From contig MHHC01000021.1 of assembly GCA_001805885.1 (NCBI GenBank), positions 1 through 24,296 of the forward strand: a stretch of 24,296 nt of DNA, read 5' to 3'. A program made the position numbers and the translations under genes. The first letter of the stretch is position 1. Every line of letters starts with the position of its first letter. This document shows, in pieces, positions 13,139 through 21,038 of this stretch. Source of the stretch: Omnitrophica WOR_2 bacterium RIFCSPLOWO2_12_FULL_51_24. Lineage in GTDB: Bacteria > Omnitrophota > Gorgyraeia > Pluralincolimonadales > Pluralincolimonadaceae. The notes under the pieces are model-generated. The model saw nothing but the letters and a program-made list of their open reading frames with translations. It was not told the origin of the DNA and did no database searches.

Positions 13139-13654
13139 CTACTTTTTTACTTTTTTGACGGGTTTCTTTGTGGAAGTGGTTTTGACAGGAGTTTCTTTTT
13201 TCGTAACCGCCGAACCGGACGTCAACACGGTTGAGGCGGTTTCTTTATGTCCGACCTTTGAGACAAAGAACCTGATGGCTAAATATGAGGCCGAGGCTAT
13301 TGCGATCAATACGACGATAGAACCGATTATCACAAGGTGTTTGGCCTTAAGGAAAGGCGGCTTAAACCATATTTCGGAGCGCTCAAGCGATTCCTTGTCT
13401 TTTTTGAGCCTGCTGACCTCGCCCTTAAGGCGCTTGAATTCGCCCTTTAAGCCTTCCAGTTCCGCTTTCAATTCCTTCTTTGCTTTCTCGTCGAATCTCT
13501 CATGTATGTGAACTTCCTCCTTCTCCTTTAACAGAAAAGAGGAATCCATGACTTCTACCTTGTCCAGGTAATTTCCATAAAGCTGCCTCTGGATATCCTT
13601 TTCAGAGAGGTTCTTGACGCCCTTATCCGTTTTGTCGTATTTTTTCCAGAACAA
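13139..13654 (-). CDS. Coiled-coil, single-span membrane protein of unknown function
   Basis: A 171-residue protein in three parts. Residues 50-93 are a charged coiled coil (ELKAELEGLKGEFKRLKGEV and on). Residues 105-130 are one membrane span (HLVIIGSIVVLIAIASASYL). The tail (131-171) is Ser/Thr- and Lys-rich, ending VKKVKK. The N-terminal 50 residues are soluble. No family was recognised. The start is TTG at 13654, preceded by a GAGG that overlaps the upstream GNAT stop codon; a weak start, but no better one is available in frame. The gene converges on the GspB-like gene with a 3-bp gap and no hairpin between them. Confidence 0.6.
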   Translation of the reverse strand: MFWKKYDKTDKGVKNLSEKDIQRQLYGNYLDKVEVMDSSFLLKEKEEVHIHERFDEKAKKELKAELEGLKGEFKRLKGEVSRLKKDKESLERSEIWFKPPFLKAKHLVIIGSIVVLIAIASASYLAIRFFVSKVGHKETASTVLTSGSAVTKKETPVKTTSTKKPVKKVKK

Positions 13655-13661
13655 TTGGACC

Positions 13662-14117
13662 TCAGAAAGTTAGCACGAACCTGGTTACATCGACACCACT
13701 CAATACGAGTTCTTCCTTCTCTTTAAAACCCCTGCTCCTGCATAAATCTATGGCATTCTTCATGGAAGTCACCGCGTGAAAAACCACCTCATGGTAATCT
13801 TTCTCTTTGCAAAAATCCAGAGCCCGGTCCAGAAGAAGGCTGCCGTATCCTTTCCTTCTAAACGATGGGTCGACAAAGAGGCGTCTTATAATGGCGGTCT
13901 TTTTTGATTCCTCTTTCACTCCGACGGCCCCGGCTATCTTACCTTTCTCTTCAAACACGAAAAAACCTTCTCTCTTTCCGCCGTAGACCTTATCTATCGA
14001 ATCGAGATCGCCGTAGGAATAGGCATTGTGGCCGAACTCAAACTCTTTAGACAGTATATCGCTTATCAGTTTTTTGACTTGTTTCGCATCTTTGGATTGA
14101 ATCGGTCTGATCTGCAT
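13662..14117 (-). CDS. GNAT-family N-acetyltransferase
   Basis: A 151-residue single-domain acetyltransferase. The acetyl-CoA pyrophosphate-binding motif A is RRLFVDPSFRRKGYGSLLL (78-96), with RRKGYG matching (Q/R)xxGx(G/A). Before it lies AGAVGVKEES, the usual beta-4 region, and after it a motif-B helix and FHAVTSMKNAIDLCRSRGF, the typical GNAT C-terminal strand and helix. The substrate cannot be predicted. Its start is 19 bp after the rnc stop, so it is likely distal in the aroB-rnc run. Confidence 0.87.
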   Translation of the reverse strand: MQIRPIQSKDAKQVKKLISDILSKEFEFGHNAYSYGDLDSIDKVYGGKREGFFVFEEKGKIAGAVGVKEESKKTAIIRRLFVDPSFRRKGYGSLLLDRALDFCKEKDYHEVVFHAVTSMKNAIDLCRSRGFKEKEELVLSGVDVTRFVLTF

Positions 14118-14136
14118 TTAAGTGATTTTACTTCTC

Positions 14137-14880
14137 CTATGTCGATTTGTCAAGCAGGCCTTCGTTAAGAAGCGCTTTATAGGCGGCATCCTGTTCCGCC
14201 GATTTTTTGTTCTTTCCTTCTCCCCTCCCGCGCACAATTCCGCCGAAGGATACCGCGACCTTGAAATGCTTCTGGTGATCCGGGCCTTCTTCGGAAACAA
14301 CCATATATTTAGGAGTAGACTTATAGGCCTTTGAGGTATATTCCTGCAAGATGGATTTATAATCTTTCTTAGCGCCGCCTTCAGAGATCCTCTCTAGCTC
14401 CGCCTTAAATTGCGATTCAATAAACTTGTCGGATTTTTTGAAGCCGCCATCCACAAAAATAGCTCCTATCACAGCCTCATACGCGCCTACCAGATTCCTT
14501 GACTGCCCGGCGCCGCCGCTTGCCGCCTCTCCTTTACCGAAGAGGATCATCTCTCCAAGATCAAGTCTTCTGGCCAGGCCTTCCAGCGTCGAGCGGCTTA
14601 CTAGCGCTGACCGGATCCTTGTCATCTCACCCTCAAGAAAATCCGGAAACCGCCTGAAGATACAATCGCTGATCGCCACCCCAAGGACCGCGTCGCCGAG
14701 GAACTCAAGCCTTTCATTATCGTAGACCTTGCCCTGCTGTCGCAGGACCTTGCCCTCGGTATGCTCATAGGCATAAGAACGGTGGATCAGGGCTTGGGCT
14801 AAGAGTTGCCTGTTTTTGAAAGGATACTTTATCCGCCGTTCGAATTTTTTTAGTTCGGGTAACCTTGATTTATTTACCAT
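14137..14880 (-). CDS. rnc: Ribonuclease III
   Basis: A 247-residue double-strand-specific endoribonuclease, normal length. The RNase III signature NERLEFLGDAVL is at 55-66 with catalytic Asp63, and Glu135 in NLVGAYEAVIGAIFVDGG is the second key acidic residue. The C-terminal double-stranded RNA-binding domain spans about 173-242 (DYKSILQEYTSK ... KNKKSAEQDAAYKALL). It should process rRNA precursors and structured RNAs in the cytoplasm. It follows aroB with a 9-bp gap; no purine-rich ribosome-binding site is seen next to the ATG, so translation may depend on coupling to aroB. Confidence 0.95.
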   Translation of the reverse strand: MVNKSRLPELKKFERRIKYPFKNRQLLAQALIHRSYAYEHTEGKVLRQQGKVYDNERLEFLGDAVLGVAISDCIFRRFPDFLEGEMTRIRSALVSRSTLEGLARRLDLGEMILFGKGEAASGGAGQSRNLVGAYEAVIGAIFVDGGFKKSDKFIESQFKAELERISEGGAKKDYKSILQEYTSKAYKSTPKYMVVSEEGPDHQKHFKVAVSFGGIVRGRGEGKNKKSAEQDAAYKALLNEGLLDKST

Positions 14881-14889
14881 GGAGGGACT

Positions 14890-15975
14890 TTAGCGATATA
14901 ACCTTTTGATCTCTTCGCGGATCACCGATTCTGGAACACCTTCCTTGATAACTACTTTACCTATTCTGACCGGAAGTACGAACCTGTTTATCCCGCGGAT
15001 GAATTTCTTATCGTACGATAATGAGCGCATGATCTTTCCAACGCTGGTCTTCCTGAGGTTTACGGGAAGGCCGAAATCCCTGATCAATTTCTCTATCCTC
15101 GAAAGGTCTTTAGCCGAAAATATTCCCAACCGTTGCGATATACGTGCCGCGGCTATCATGCCCAACCCTATGGCTTCACCGTGCGAATAGGCGCCCGAGT
15201 ATCCCTGCGCGGCTTCGATGGCGTGTCCGATCGTATGGCCGTAATTCAATACCGTCCTTATTGACCTCTTCTCCCTCTCGTCCTTCGATACGATCCCGGC
15301 CTTTATTCTCGCGCATTTTCTTACGATCTCAAAAAGGGCGCAAAGATCCCGCCTAAGTATCTTCTGCCTATTGTGTTCGAGGTAACCGAAGAGCGCAGGA
15401 TCCGTTATGACCGCATATTTGATGACCTCGGCCAAACCAGAGGCGAAATCGCGGTCTGAAAGGCCCTTGAGGACAGATATGTCGCTATATACGAGTTTGG
15501 GCTGATAGAATGAACCCACCAGATTTTTGCCTTCCGGCAGGTCTACCGCTACTTTACCGCCTATCGATGAATCGACCTGAGCTAAGAGCGTCGTCGGTAT
15601 TTGGATATAAGGGATCCCGCGTTTGTAAGCAGAGGCCGCGAAACCGCCGAGGTCCCCCACTACTCCGCCTCCCAACGCAACGACGAATAATCTCTTCCCC
15701 CCAAACTTCGAAAGCGATGCCAATAGCCGCATCGCTTCTTTAAGCGATTTGGCCTTCTCTGAGTCGGGGACCAACATGAATTTTGCGTTAAGGCCGGCCT
15801 TCTTAAGAGAATTTACGACCCTCTTGCCGAAAAGAGACTTGACCTTGGAATTAGTGATGACTGCCGCATCCGTTCCCAGATCGAGCCTTTTTAACTCCCG
15901 CGGCAATCTCTCAAGCGACTTTTCGAAGGCTATAATGTAGCTGCGTTCGCCAAGGCGGACCGATACTGAAGCCAT
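14890..15975 (-). CDS. aroB: 3-dehydroquinate synthase
   Basis: A 361-residue enzyme of the shikimate pathway, normal length; it converts DAHP to 3-dehydroquinate using NAD and a metal. The NAD-binding glycine motif is LGGGVVGDLGGFAAS (101-115), the phosphate and substrate segment IPTTLLAQVDSSIGGKVAVD is at 126-145, and the metal ligands are Glu183 (GLAEVIKYA), His247 (LNYGHTIGHAIE) and His265 (YSHGEAIG). It sits between the cold-shock gene and rnc. An AGGTGAT ribosome-binding site precedes the ATG. No other shikimate genes are in view, so the chromosomal context is housekeeping rather than a dedicated pathway operon. Confidence 0.96.
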   Translation of the reverse strand: MASVSVRLGERSYIIAFEKSLERLPRELKRLDLGTDAAVITNSKVKSLFGKRVVNSLKKAGLNAKFMLVPDSEKAKSLKEAMRLLASLSKFGGKRLFVVALGGGVVGDLGGFAASAYKRGIPYIQIPTTLLAQVDSSIGGKVAVDLPEGKNLVGSFYQPKLVYSDISVLKGLSDRDFASGLAEVIKYAVITDPALFGYLEHNRQKILRRDLCALFEIVRKCARIKAGIVSKDEREKRSIRTVLNYGHTIGHAIEAAQGYSGAYSHGEAIGLGMIAAARISQRLGIFSAKDLSRIEKLIRDFGLPVNLRKTSVGKIMRSLSYDKKFIRGINRFVLPVRIGKVVIKEGVPESVIREEIKRLYR

Positions 15976-16009
15976 GATATCACCTGATTTGGTATCAACG
16001 TGGTAGCGT

Positions 16010-16222
16010 TTATATCTTCGTTACGTTGGACGCCTGATCGCCTTTTTCAGTATTGCTTATCTGAAACTTCACCTTCTGCCCTTCGGCCAAAGTCTTATAT
16101 CCTTCGCCGACTATTGCAGAATGATGGACAAAGACATCCTTACCGCCGTTATCCGGAGTTATGAACCCGTAGCCCTTCTGATTAGAGAACCACTTTACTG
16201 CTCCGGTCAATTCTTCTGCCAT
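16010..16222 (-). CDS. Cold-shock-domain protein (CspA family)
   Basis: A 70-residue OB-fold protein, the usual length. RNP1 is KGYGFITP (16-23) and RNP2 is VFVHHSAI (30-37), both intact, after the typical start GAVKWFSNQ. It binds single-stranded RNA and DNA and would act as an RNA chaperone or antiterminator in the cytoplasm. A GAAGGGGGTG ribosome-binding site precedes the ATG. There is no long cold-shock-type 5' leader; the gene starts 32 bp after the site-2 protease gene, so it is probably expressed as part of that operon and may not itself be cold-inducible. Confidence 0.95.
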   Translation of the reverse strand: MAEELTGAVKWFSNQKGYGFITPDNGGKDVFVHHSAIVGEGYKTLAEGQKVKFQISNTEKGDQASNVTKI

Positions 16223-16254
16223 TGCTTATATTCACCCCCTTCCTCTTTAGGATT

Positions 16255-16875
16255 TCAAACCCCTATTATCCTGGCCAATATCTCGACCAGAGGAGAGACA
16301 AACCAGTTCAAAAAACCAAGCCATAGCAGAACGAATAAGATGATAAAACCGTAAGGTTCGATCCTCATATATTTCATAGCCATATCCGGCGGGAGAAGCC
16401 CGAAAAGCACCCTCGAGCCGTCAAGCGGAGGAATAGGGATGAGATTAAAGGCCGCAAGGATCAGGTTTATCAAGATGCAACCGCGAAATATTTCCGCCAA
16501 CACCGGCGTGTGCGCGACGGGAAAAAGGCGGAATATCGCAGCGAGGATAAAAGCGAATATTATATTCGCGGCAGGCCCTGCTGCTCCTACCCACATGATA
16601 TCTTTTTTCGGGTTGCGGAGCCCCAGGAAATTTATAGGGACGGGTTTTGCCCATCCGAAGACGACCGGGGACCCCATTATCACCAACGTGACCGGCAATA
16701 ATATGGTGCCGACAGGGTCTATATGGGAAACCGGATTGAGGGTGAGCCTCCCGGAAAATTTCGCGGTAGGGTCGCCTAATTTATATGCGACCCAGCCATG
16801 GGCGACCTCATGAATGACCACCGCGAATATGAATATCGGAATGGATATGATAAGACTGGCCAGTGAACCGTTCAT
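16255..16875 (-). CDS. Site-2 protease family (M50) membrane metalloprotease
   Basis: A 206-residue integral membrane zinc protease. The metal-binding helix HEVAH is at residues 22-26 (VVIHEVAHGWVAYKLGDPTA), and the third ligand lies in NLIPIPPLDGSRVL with Asp152. Hydrophobic spans are near 8-28, 52-72, 96-118, 132-150 and 175-195. It has no PDZ domain, so it belongs to the small, PDZ-free YwhC-like branch rather than the RseP type. It would cleave substrates within the inner membrane; the target is unknown. Its ATG overlaps the TGA of the tRNA-binding protein gene by one base. Confidence 0.9.
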   Translation of the reverse strand: MNGSLASLIISIPIFIFAVVIHEVAHGWVAYKLGDPTAKFSGRLTLNPVSHIDPVGTILLPVTLVIMGSPVVFGWAKPVPINFLGLRNPKKDIMWVGAAGPAANIIFAFILAAIFRLFPVAHTPVLAEIFRGCILINLILAAFNLIPIPPLDGSRVLFGLLPPDMAMKYMRIEPYGFIILFVLLWLGFLNWFVSPLVEILARIIGV

Positions 16876-17201
16876 CAGGAAACCGGACTACCTATTTTTA
16901 CGGCCCTTTCGGGGATCAATACGGCAAGTGAACTCTCGTCCTTCGAGGCGAGCAGCATCCCGTTCGACACAATTCCGCGGATATTGGCGGGTTCGAGGTT
17001 ATTTATTATTACTACCAACTTACCTTCCAGCTCTTCTTTTTTATAATAAGGCCTGATGCCGGCTACCACCGTCTTTTCGGCTTCGCCGGTCGATACCGTT
17101 ATCAAATACAATTTGTCGGCGTTTGGATGCTCTTCCACCTTAAGGATCTTGGCTATCCTGATGTCGAGTTTCTTAAAATCTTCTAACTTTACGTATTCCA
17201 T
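16875..17201 (-). CDS. tRNA-binding OB-fold protein (MetRS C-terminal/beta-subunit type)
   Basis: A 108-residue stand-alone OB-fold domain like the C-terminal dimerisation domain of methionyl-tRNA synthetase (also EMAP-II, CsaA). Key segments are DFKKLDIRIAKILKVEEHPN, ADKLYLITVSTG, VVAGIRPYY, LVVIINNLEPANIRGIVSNG and MLLASKDE, in family order. Here it is a separate gene with no synthetase catalytic domain in view, so it is either the beta subunit of a split MetRS or a free tRNA-binding protein. It overlaps the site-2 protease gene by one base and starts two bases after the SH3-protein stop, within an operon. Confidence 0.9.
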   Translation of the reverse strand: MEYVKLEDFKKLDIRIAKILKVEEHPNADKLYLITVSTGEAEKTVVAGIRPYYKKEELEGKLVVIINNLEPANIRGIVSNGMLLASKDESSLAVLIPERAVKIGSPVS

Positions 17202-17203
17202 CT

Positions 17204-18187
17204 CTACTCGATTATCTGTACCGCGTCAGCCTCAAACAGCGCCGTTCCCTTTATGTCCTTCTTGACGCCCCAGATATTTACCGGCAGGTTAACATAGCGG
17301 TTAAGATCAACCTTCGAGCCCGTAAGATAGCCTAGGAATTTGCCGTCCTTCATAAGCTTAAACTGGCTCAAGCGTCCTGAGACCTTTCCCACATTATTGA
17401 CCAGGCCGGAGACTAAAGGCGCTTCTCCGGGACGGGGCGAAGATATGTTCTTTATTTTAGCGTCGTATTCTTCTTTCGCCTTAAGATGAGCTATCTCTGC
17501 GATCTTTAGTTTTATCTCTTCCGCTTTAAGGAACGCTTCTTTCTCCGCTGGAGCGCCTTTGTTTTCAACCGCGAATTTCTGATAACCCTCAAGGATCCAT
17601 TTGAGCTCGATCTCGCGCAACGGCTTCTTGAGCTCGGCTTGATAAGTTTCACCGAGTTGAGTTAATCTTTCCGTGAGAGAAGCGGATTTTCTGACCTCAA
17701 AATTTCTATTCTTTCTTATATAATCAGAGGATACCCATCCGGACGAACCCTTAGGCGCCTCTATCTCATACCAGTCAAGATATTCCTTGAGTATCTTTAT
17801 CGTTGTCCCTTTGGCTAATCGTCCGACAACGGCCGAGGATTTGGTGGCAGCAGTCCTGACATTGGTTTTCTCTTCCGCGACTTTCCCCTCGCCGTTTTTT
17901 TTCAAGACGTTGGCTTTGGCTACATACACAAGGGTCCTCTTCGGAAGTTCTACCTTATACCATTTTCCTCTAAGCCCGAGGACGCTTACCTCTTCGCCCT
18001 TGTTCAGCTGACAGACCACTTCCGAAGCGGTATTGTCACCGGCTCTGACATTTACCCGTTCTCCGGAAACGATGCCTACGAAACCTTCGCCTTGAAGCGC
18101 TTCTTCCAAAGCGTATGAGAGATTAAAAGAAAAAAGCAGGCAGGTCACTGCGCAGACAAAAGATCCGGGATAAAAAGAGGGTTTCAC
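17204..18187 (-). CDS. Exported protein with two bacterial SH3 domains
   Basis: A 327-residue exported protein. A signal peptide covers about residues 1-26 (hydrophobic core FVCAVTCLLFSFNLSYA). Two bacterial SH3 domains follow: about 36-95, with GERVNVRAGDNTASEVV and GKWYKVELP, and about 100-157, with KTNVRTAATKSSAVVG and LDWYEIEAPKGSSGWVSSDYI. Such domains usually bind peptidoglycan stem peptides in the periplasm. Residues 165-250 are a Lys/Glu-rich helical region, and the C-terminal 70 residues form a beta-rich domain (GRLSQFKLMKDGKFLGYLTG). The start is GTG at 18187, overlapping the small basic protein's stop by 4 bases. A role in envelope maintenance is inferred. Confidence 0.82.
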   Translation of the reverse strand: MKPSFYPGSFVCAVTCLLFSFNLSYALEEALQGEGFVGIVSGERVNVRAGDNTASEVVCQLNKGEEVSVLGLRGKWYKVELPKRTLVYVAKANVLKKNGEGKVAEEKTNVRTAATKSSAVVGRLAKGTTIKILKEYLDWYEIEAPKGSSGWVSSDYIRKNRNFEVRKSASLTERLTQLGETYQAELKKPLREIELKWILEGYQKFAVENKGAPAEKEAFLKAEEIKLKIAEIAHLKAKEEYDAKIKNISSPRPGEAPLVSGLVNNVGKVSGRLSQFKLMKDGKFLGYLTGSKVDLNRYVNLPVNIWGVKKDIKGTALFEADAVQIIE

Positions 18188-18489
18188 TTCCCTTCCTTCG
18201 TTTTTGCCTGTTCCTTTTTGGCCTGTCCAGCAGCTGCCGCCGGTTTTGCGCCAGCAGCCGGCGCCGCTCCTGCTGCGGGCGCCGCAGCTGCACCTTCTGC
18301 CGCGATCTTGGCTTCGGATTTCTCCTTCTTGACCTTGATCTTTATGGATTTGACTTTAGGAAGGCCGAATACCGACTCCTCTTCCTTCCACTTGTCTTTT
18401 TCCGCCAGCATCTTGATGCGCTCGAATCTCTTGAAGACCGACCTGTGGCCCTTCCCTTTAGAAGGACGCAGACTTGGATGGATCGACAT
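18184..18489 (-). CDS. PVC-type small basic protein with extended Ala/Pro/Lys-rich tail
   Basis: A 101-residue protein. Residues 1-58 run from MSIHPSLRPSKGKGHRSVFK through KDKWKEEESVFGLPKVKSIKI to KVKKEK, which I recognise as the small basic protein family of Planctomycetes, Verrucomicrobia and Chlamydiae (TIGR04137, from memory). Family members I remember end near here. The rest (59-101) is a low-complexity tail of Ala, Pro, Gly and Lys. The function is unknown; the charge and single copy suggest a nucleic-acid or ribosome link. The ATG at 18489 matches the family start; the GTG just before it (18492) would only add one residue. A GAGGAG ribosome-binding site lies eight bases upstream. Confidence 0.85.
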   Translation of the reverse strand: MSIHPSLRPSKGKGHRSVFKRFERIKMLAEKDKWKEEESVFGLPKVKSIKIKVKKEKSEAKIAAEGAAAAPAAGAAPAAGAKPAAAAGQAKKEQAKTKEGK

Positions 18490-18508
18490 CACTTATTCTC
18501 CTCGGTTA

Positions 18509-19105
18509 TCAGCGTTTTCTGATTATACAATCTTTATACTTCTTCTTTATTGCCGCGATCGCCTGCTTCGCCGCATCCTCGGTAGCGAACGAGCCGGCGC
18601 ATAAAATGAAATAATCGCCCTTCTTCATTATATCGGCAGAATAACCCATAGCTTTTATTTTCGGGATCTCCCTGCCGGCGAGATCACGCGTCCTATATGA
18701 GGCCACCTGTATGGTATACGGCTTATCGGCTGCAGCGGTATTCTTGGGAGCCTCTGCCGCTTTCGGAGCCGGTTTCGGCGCTTCTGCGACTATTGGAGTT
18801 ATCGGCTCCGCCGGAGCCGGTGCCACGACAACCGGCTGAATAGGCGCCGGTAACTCGACATCGCTGCTGTTTAAACTTCTCCCCCTTTCCACACCTAGCG
18901 AAAAGATTATGCTTGCCACAAGTACCGCGCCGATAAGGATTATTATCAGCGTCTCATAAGAAAGGGACATGTTCAAACGATGTTGAGGAAAGATCGGCTT
19001 ATTGAATTTATTCAATACCCCGAAAAACCTTCCTCTCGTCTTCTTTACAACTACAAATTCGTCAAACAGCTCTTGCTGTTGTTTTTGGGTGTTTAAAGGC
19101 GGCAT
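18509..19105 (-). CDS. SPOR-domain membrane protein
   Basis: A 198-residue protein. The N-terminal 47 residues are soluble, a single membrane span lies at about 50-71 (YETLIIILIGAVLVASIIFS), then a Pro/Ala-rich linker (84-125), and a SPOR domain at about 128-198 with YTIQVASYRTRDLAGREIPKI, GYSADIMKKGDYFILCAGSF and EDAAKQAIAAIKKKY. SPOR domains bind denuded septal peptidoglycan glycans, so this is probably a periplasm-facing cell-division protein such as a FtsN- or DedD-like factor. It is the first gene behind a promoter at 19129-19157 and 19 bp upstream of the small basic protein gene. Confidence 0.87.
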   Translation of the reverse strand: MPPLNTQKQQQELFDEFVVVKKTRGRFFGVLNKFNKPIFPQHRLNMSLSYETLIIILIGAVLVASIIFSLGVERGRSLNSSDVELPAPIQPVVVAPAPAEPITPIVAEAPKPAPKAAEAPKNTAAADKPYTIQVASYRTRDLAGREIPKIKAMGYSADIMKKGDYFILCAGSFATEDAAKQAIAAIKKKYKDCIIRKR

Positions 19106-19128
19106 CTATATTACTCCGAGGAAGTCTA

Positions 19129-19157
19129 ATTTTATCATAATAGGCATTTGAAAGCAA
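19129..19157 (-). promoter_or_regulatory. Promoter of the SPOR-small-basic-SH3 run
   Basis: An extended -10 element, TGATAAAAT (19137-19129), with a weak -35, TTGCTT (19157-19152), at 17 bp. It occupies the 56-bp gap after the AsmA-like gene, the largest break in this part of the minus strand, and would drive the genes from 19105 down to about 13139. Confidence 0.6.
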
Positions 19158-19161
19158 ACAT

Positions 19162-19860
19162 TTATTTACTGACGGGTTTGACCTCCAACTTTATTCCCCC
19201 CGACGAGAAAGAGATGCTCGAAGGCTTGCGAGGATCTCCTTTGAGAGAAAGTTTTATGGAATACCAACCATCCTTGGCCTCGCCTGTAAGGAGTGTCTTT
19301 GCCGGCTCCTGATCCGCCGCAACAAGACGCTTATTGATACCGAAGTCTAACTCGTAATCTATCTTCTTATCCCGGAATTTTGTGAAATTGCCCGAAAACT
19401 TAAAGTCCTGCCCGGAACCCTTCAGGTCCGTGATTGAAAACGAGTCTTTGCTTACCGTTATAACCCCTGTTATGCCGTCGAACTTATAAAGATTCTGAAC
19501 GGATATCCCGAAAGGCTTGAGGAGACTGTTAAGCGAATCCCTTAAACCCGACTTTAGGACGACGTTCTGGAAATCGCAGTTGAGGACGAATTGCGCCCTA
19601 AAGAGCTTCGAGGGATCGAGACGAAGATAGGCCCTCTCCGATGCGAGCGCGAGGCCGTTCTTGTCCATCGCTTTTATGTCGGATACGGTCAGCTGAGCCG
19701 GCGGCTTCGCGCGCACCTTTCCGAATACGATATCCATATCGAGGGCTTTTTCGAGCTTAAAGGTTATGAAGTCCTTGAGGAGATACGAAGTAAGCGGCGA
19801 ATAAAGGATTACGAATATTATAGCAATAAATATAATTAAGTATAAAAGACTGTGTCTCAT
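19162..19860 (-). CDS. AsmA-like membrane-anchored protein (second)
   Basis: A 232-residue protein with an N-terminal anchor (LLYLIIFIAIIFVILYSPL, residues 5-23) and a beta-rich body. Typical AsmA/YhdP-type pieces are seen: FKLEKALDMDIVFGKVRAKP, QLTVSDIKAMDKNG, then later GITGVITVSKDSFSITDLKG and FKFSGNFTKF. It probably faces the periplasm. It resembles the protein at 1526-2230 in size and layout, but with no obvious stretch of identity, so they are at most distant relatives. The start overlaps the dNTPase stop by one base (TAATG). Function unproven; family assignment is by pattern. Confidence 0.65.
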   Translation of the reverse strand: MRHSLLYLIIFIAIIFVILYSPLTSYLLKDFITFKLEKALDMDIVFGKVRAKPPAQLTVSDIKAMDKNGLALASERAYLRLDPSKLFRAQFVLNCDFQNVVLKSGLRDSLNSLLKPFGISVQNLYKFDGITGVITVSKDSFSITDLKGSGQDFKFSGNFTKFRDKKIDYELDFGINKRLVAADQEPAKTLLTGEAKDGWYSIKLSLKGDPRKPSSISFSSGGIKLEVKPVSK

Positions 19861-21038
19861 TACATCCTCTCGTATGGGTTGAATAATCTTATGTACTCAT
19901 TGAGCGCGTACCTGTCGGTCATCCCCGCTATATAATCGCAGACTACCCGGTATTTGTCCGCGGCGCCCGCGGCCTCCGGGCCGCCGGACTTAAGGCGCTG
20001 GCTGCTTGTCGGAGGAAGCTGTTCCGGGTTAGAGATATAAGAATTGAAGAGTTCCCGTATGAAACGCCTTGACTTATCCGCCATCCCTACTACCTTACGG
20101 TGCATATAAAGATTATCATACAGAAACTTTTTGAGGGGCTTCCGCTCATCGACCAATCCTTTAGAGAAAGCGGCGGTCCTCTCAGGCCTTGACCTCGCCG
20201 ATTCAGCGGAATTGATCTCAAAGGCCCCGATGCGGTTTTCGGATTCATTTATGAGATCCGTGACTTCCATATTTATAAGAGACCTGACCATCTGGTATTT
20301 TCTGATCTGGTCGTTCATATCCGGATGCGCTTTGGTTATGTTGTCCCGCATCTTCTTCCATAAAGATATCCCGCATAGATCTTCTTCCTTTATCAAGCCG
20401 GAGGTCAAGCCGTCGTCCAGGTCGTGGTTGTCGTAGGCGATCTCATCGGCCAGATCGACTATCTGAGCCTCTAGGGTGGGGGATTTTTCCGGTTCGAGCT
20501 GCGATAGGCTGCTGGATTCGTCATATGGGGTAGAATGCTTGTTTATCCCCTCTCTGACTTCCCAGCTCAAGTTCAGACCCTTAAAATCGGGGTATCGCTC
20601 TTCGAGGATGTCTACGACGCGAAGGCCCTGTATGTTGTGGTCGAAACCGCCGTGGTCCTTCATCAATCCATGGAGTTCCTGTTCGCCGGAGTGTCCGAAG
20701 GGCGGATGGCCGATGTCGTGGGCTATGGCTATCGCTTCGGTAAGGTCCGGGTTCAGGCCGAGGTTTCGGGCTATCGAAACCGCGATCTGTGCGACCTCGA
20801 GAGTATGCGTCAGCCTCGTGCGGTAATAATCGCCTTCGTGGTTTACGAAGACCTGCGTTTTGTATTCCAGGCGGCGGAAAGCGGTCGAATGGATTATCCT
20901 GTCCCTGTCGCGTTGGTAGCAGGTCCTGTAGGGGTGCTCCTCTTCCTTATATACCCTGCCCCTGGAATCTTTCGCTTTCATCGCGTAAGGGGCGAGCACC
21001 TTCGACTCGATATCTTCTATTTCTTTGCGCGTGAGCAT
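19860..21038 (-). CDS. dNTP triphosphohydrolase (dGTPase-like, HD superfamily)
   Basis: A 392-residue HD-domain enzyme that cleaves dNTPs to nucleoside and tripolyphosphate, controlling dNTP pools. The HD residues are seen in order: His78 (RTRLTHTLEVAQIA), His107-Asp108 (AIAHDIGHPPFGHSGE) and a downstream Asp in QIVDLADEIAYDNHD (Asp195 or Asp198). The start has the family pattern HPYRTCYQRDRDRIIHSTAF and RRLEYKTQVF, as in the deoxyguanosinetriphosphate triphosphohydrolase-like type 2 group. Its length is normal. It overlaps the HIT gene by 22 bases, and the next gene overlaps it by one, so it is deep in an operon with HIT and phosphoesterase genes. Confidence 0.93.
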   Translation of the reverse strand: MLTRKEIEDIESKVLAPYAMKAKDSRGRVYKEEEHPYRTCYQRDRDRIIHSTAFRRLEYKTQVFVNHEGDYYRTRLTHTLEVAQIAVSIARNLGLNPDLTEAIAIAHDIGHPPFGHSGEQELHGLMKDHGGFDHNIQGLRVVDILEERYPDFKGLNLSWEVREGINKHSTPYDESSSLSQLEPEKSPTLEAQIVDLADEIAYDNHDLDDGLTSGLIKEEDLCGISLWKKMRDNITKAHPDMNDQIRKYQMVRSLINMEVTDLINESENRIGAFEINSAESARSRPERTAAFSKGLVDERKPLKKFLYDNLYMHRKVVGMADKSRRFIRELFNSYISNPEQLPPTSSQRLKSGGPEAAGAADKYRVVCDYIAGMTDRYALNEYIRLFNPYERM

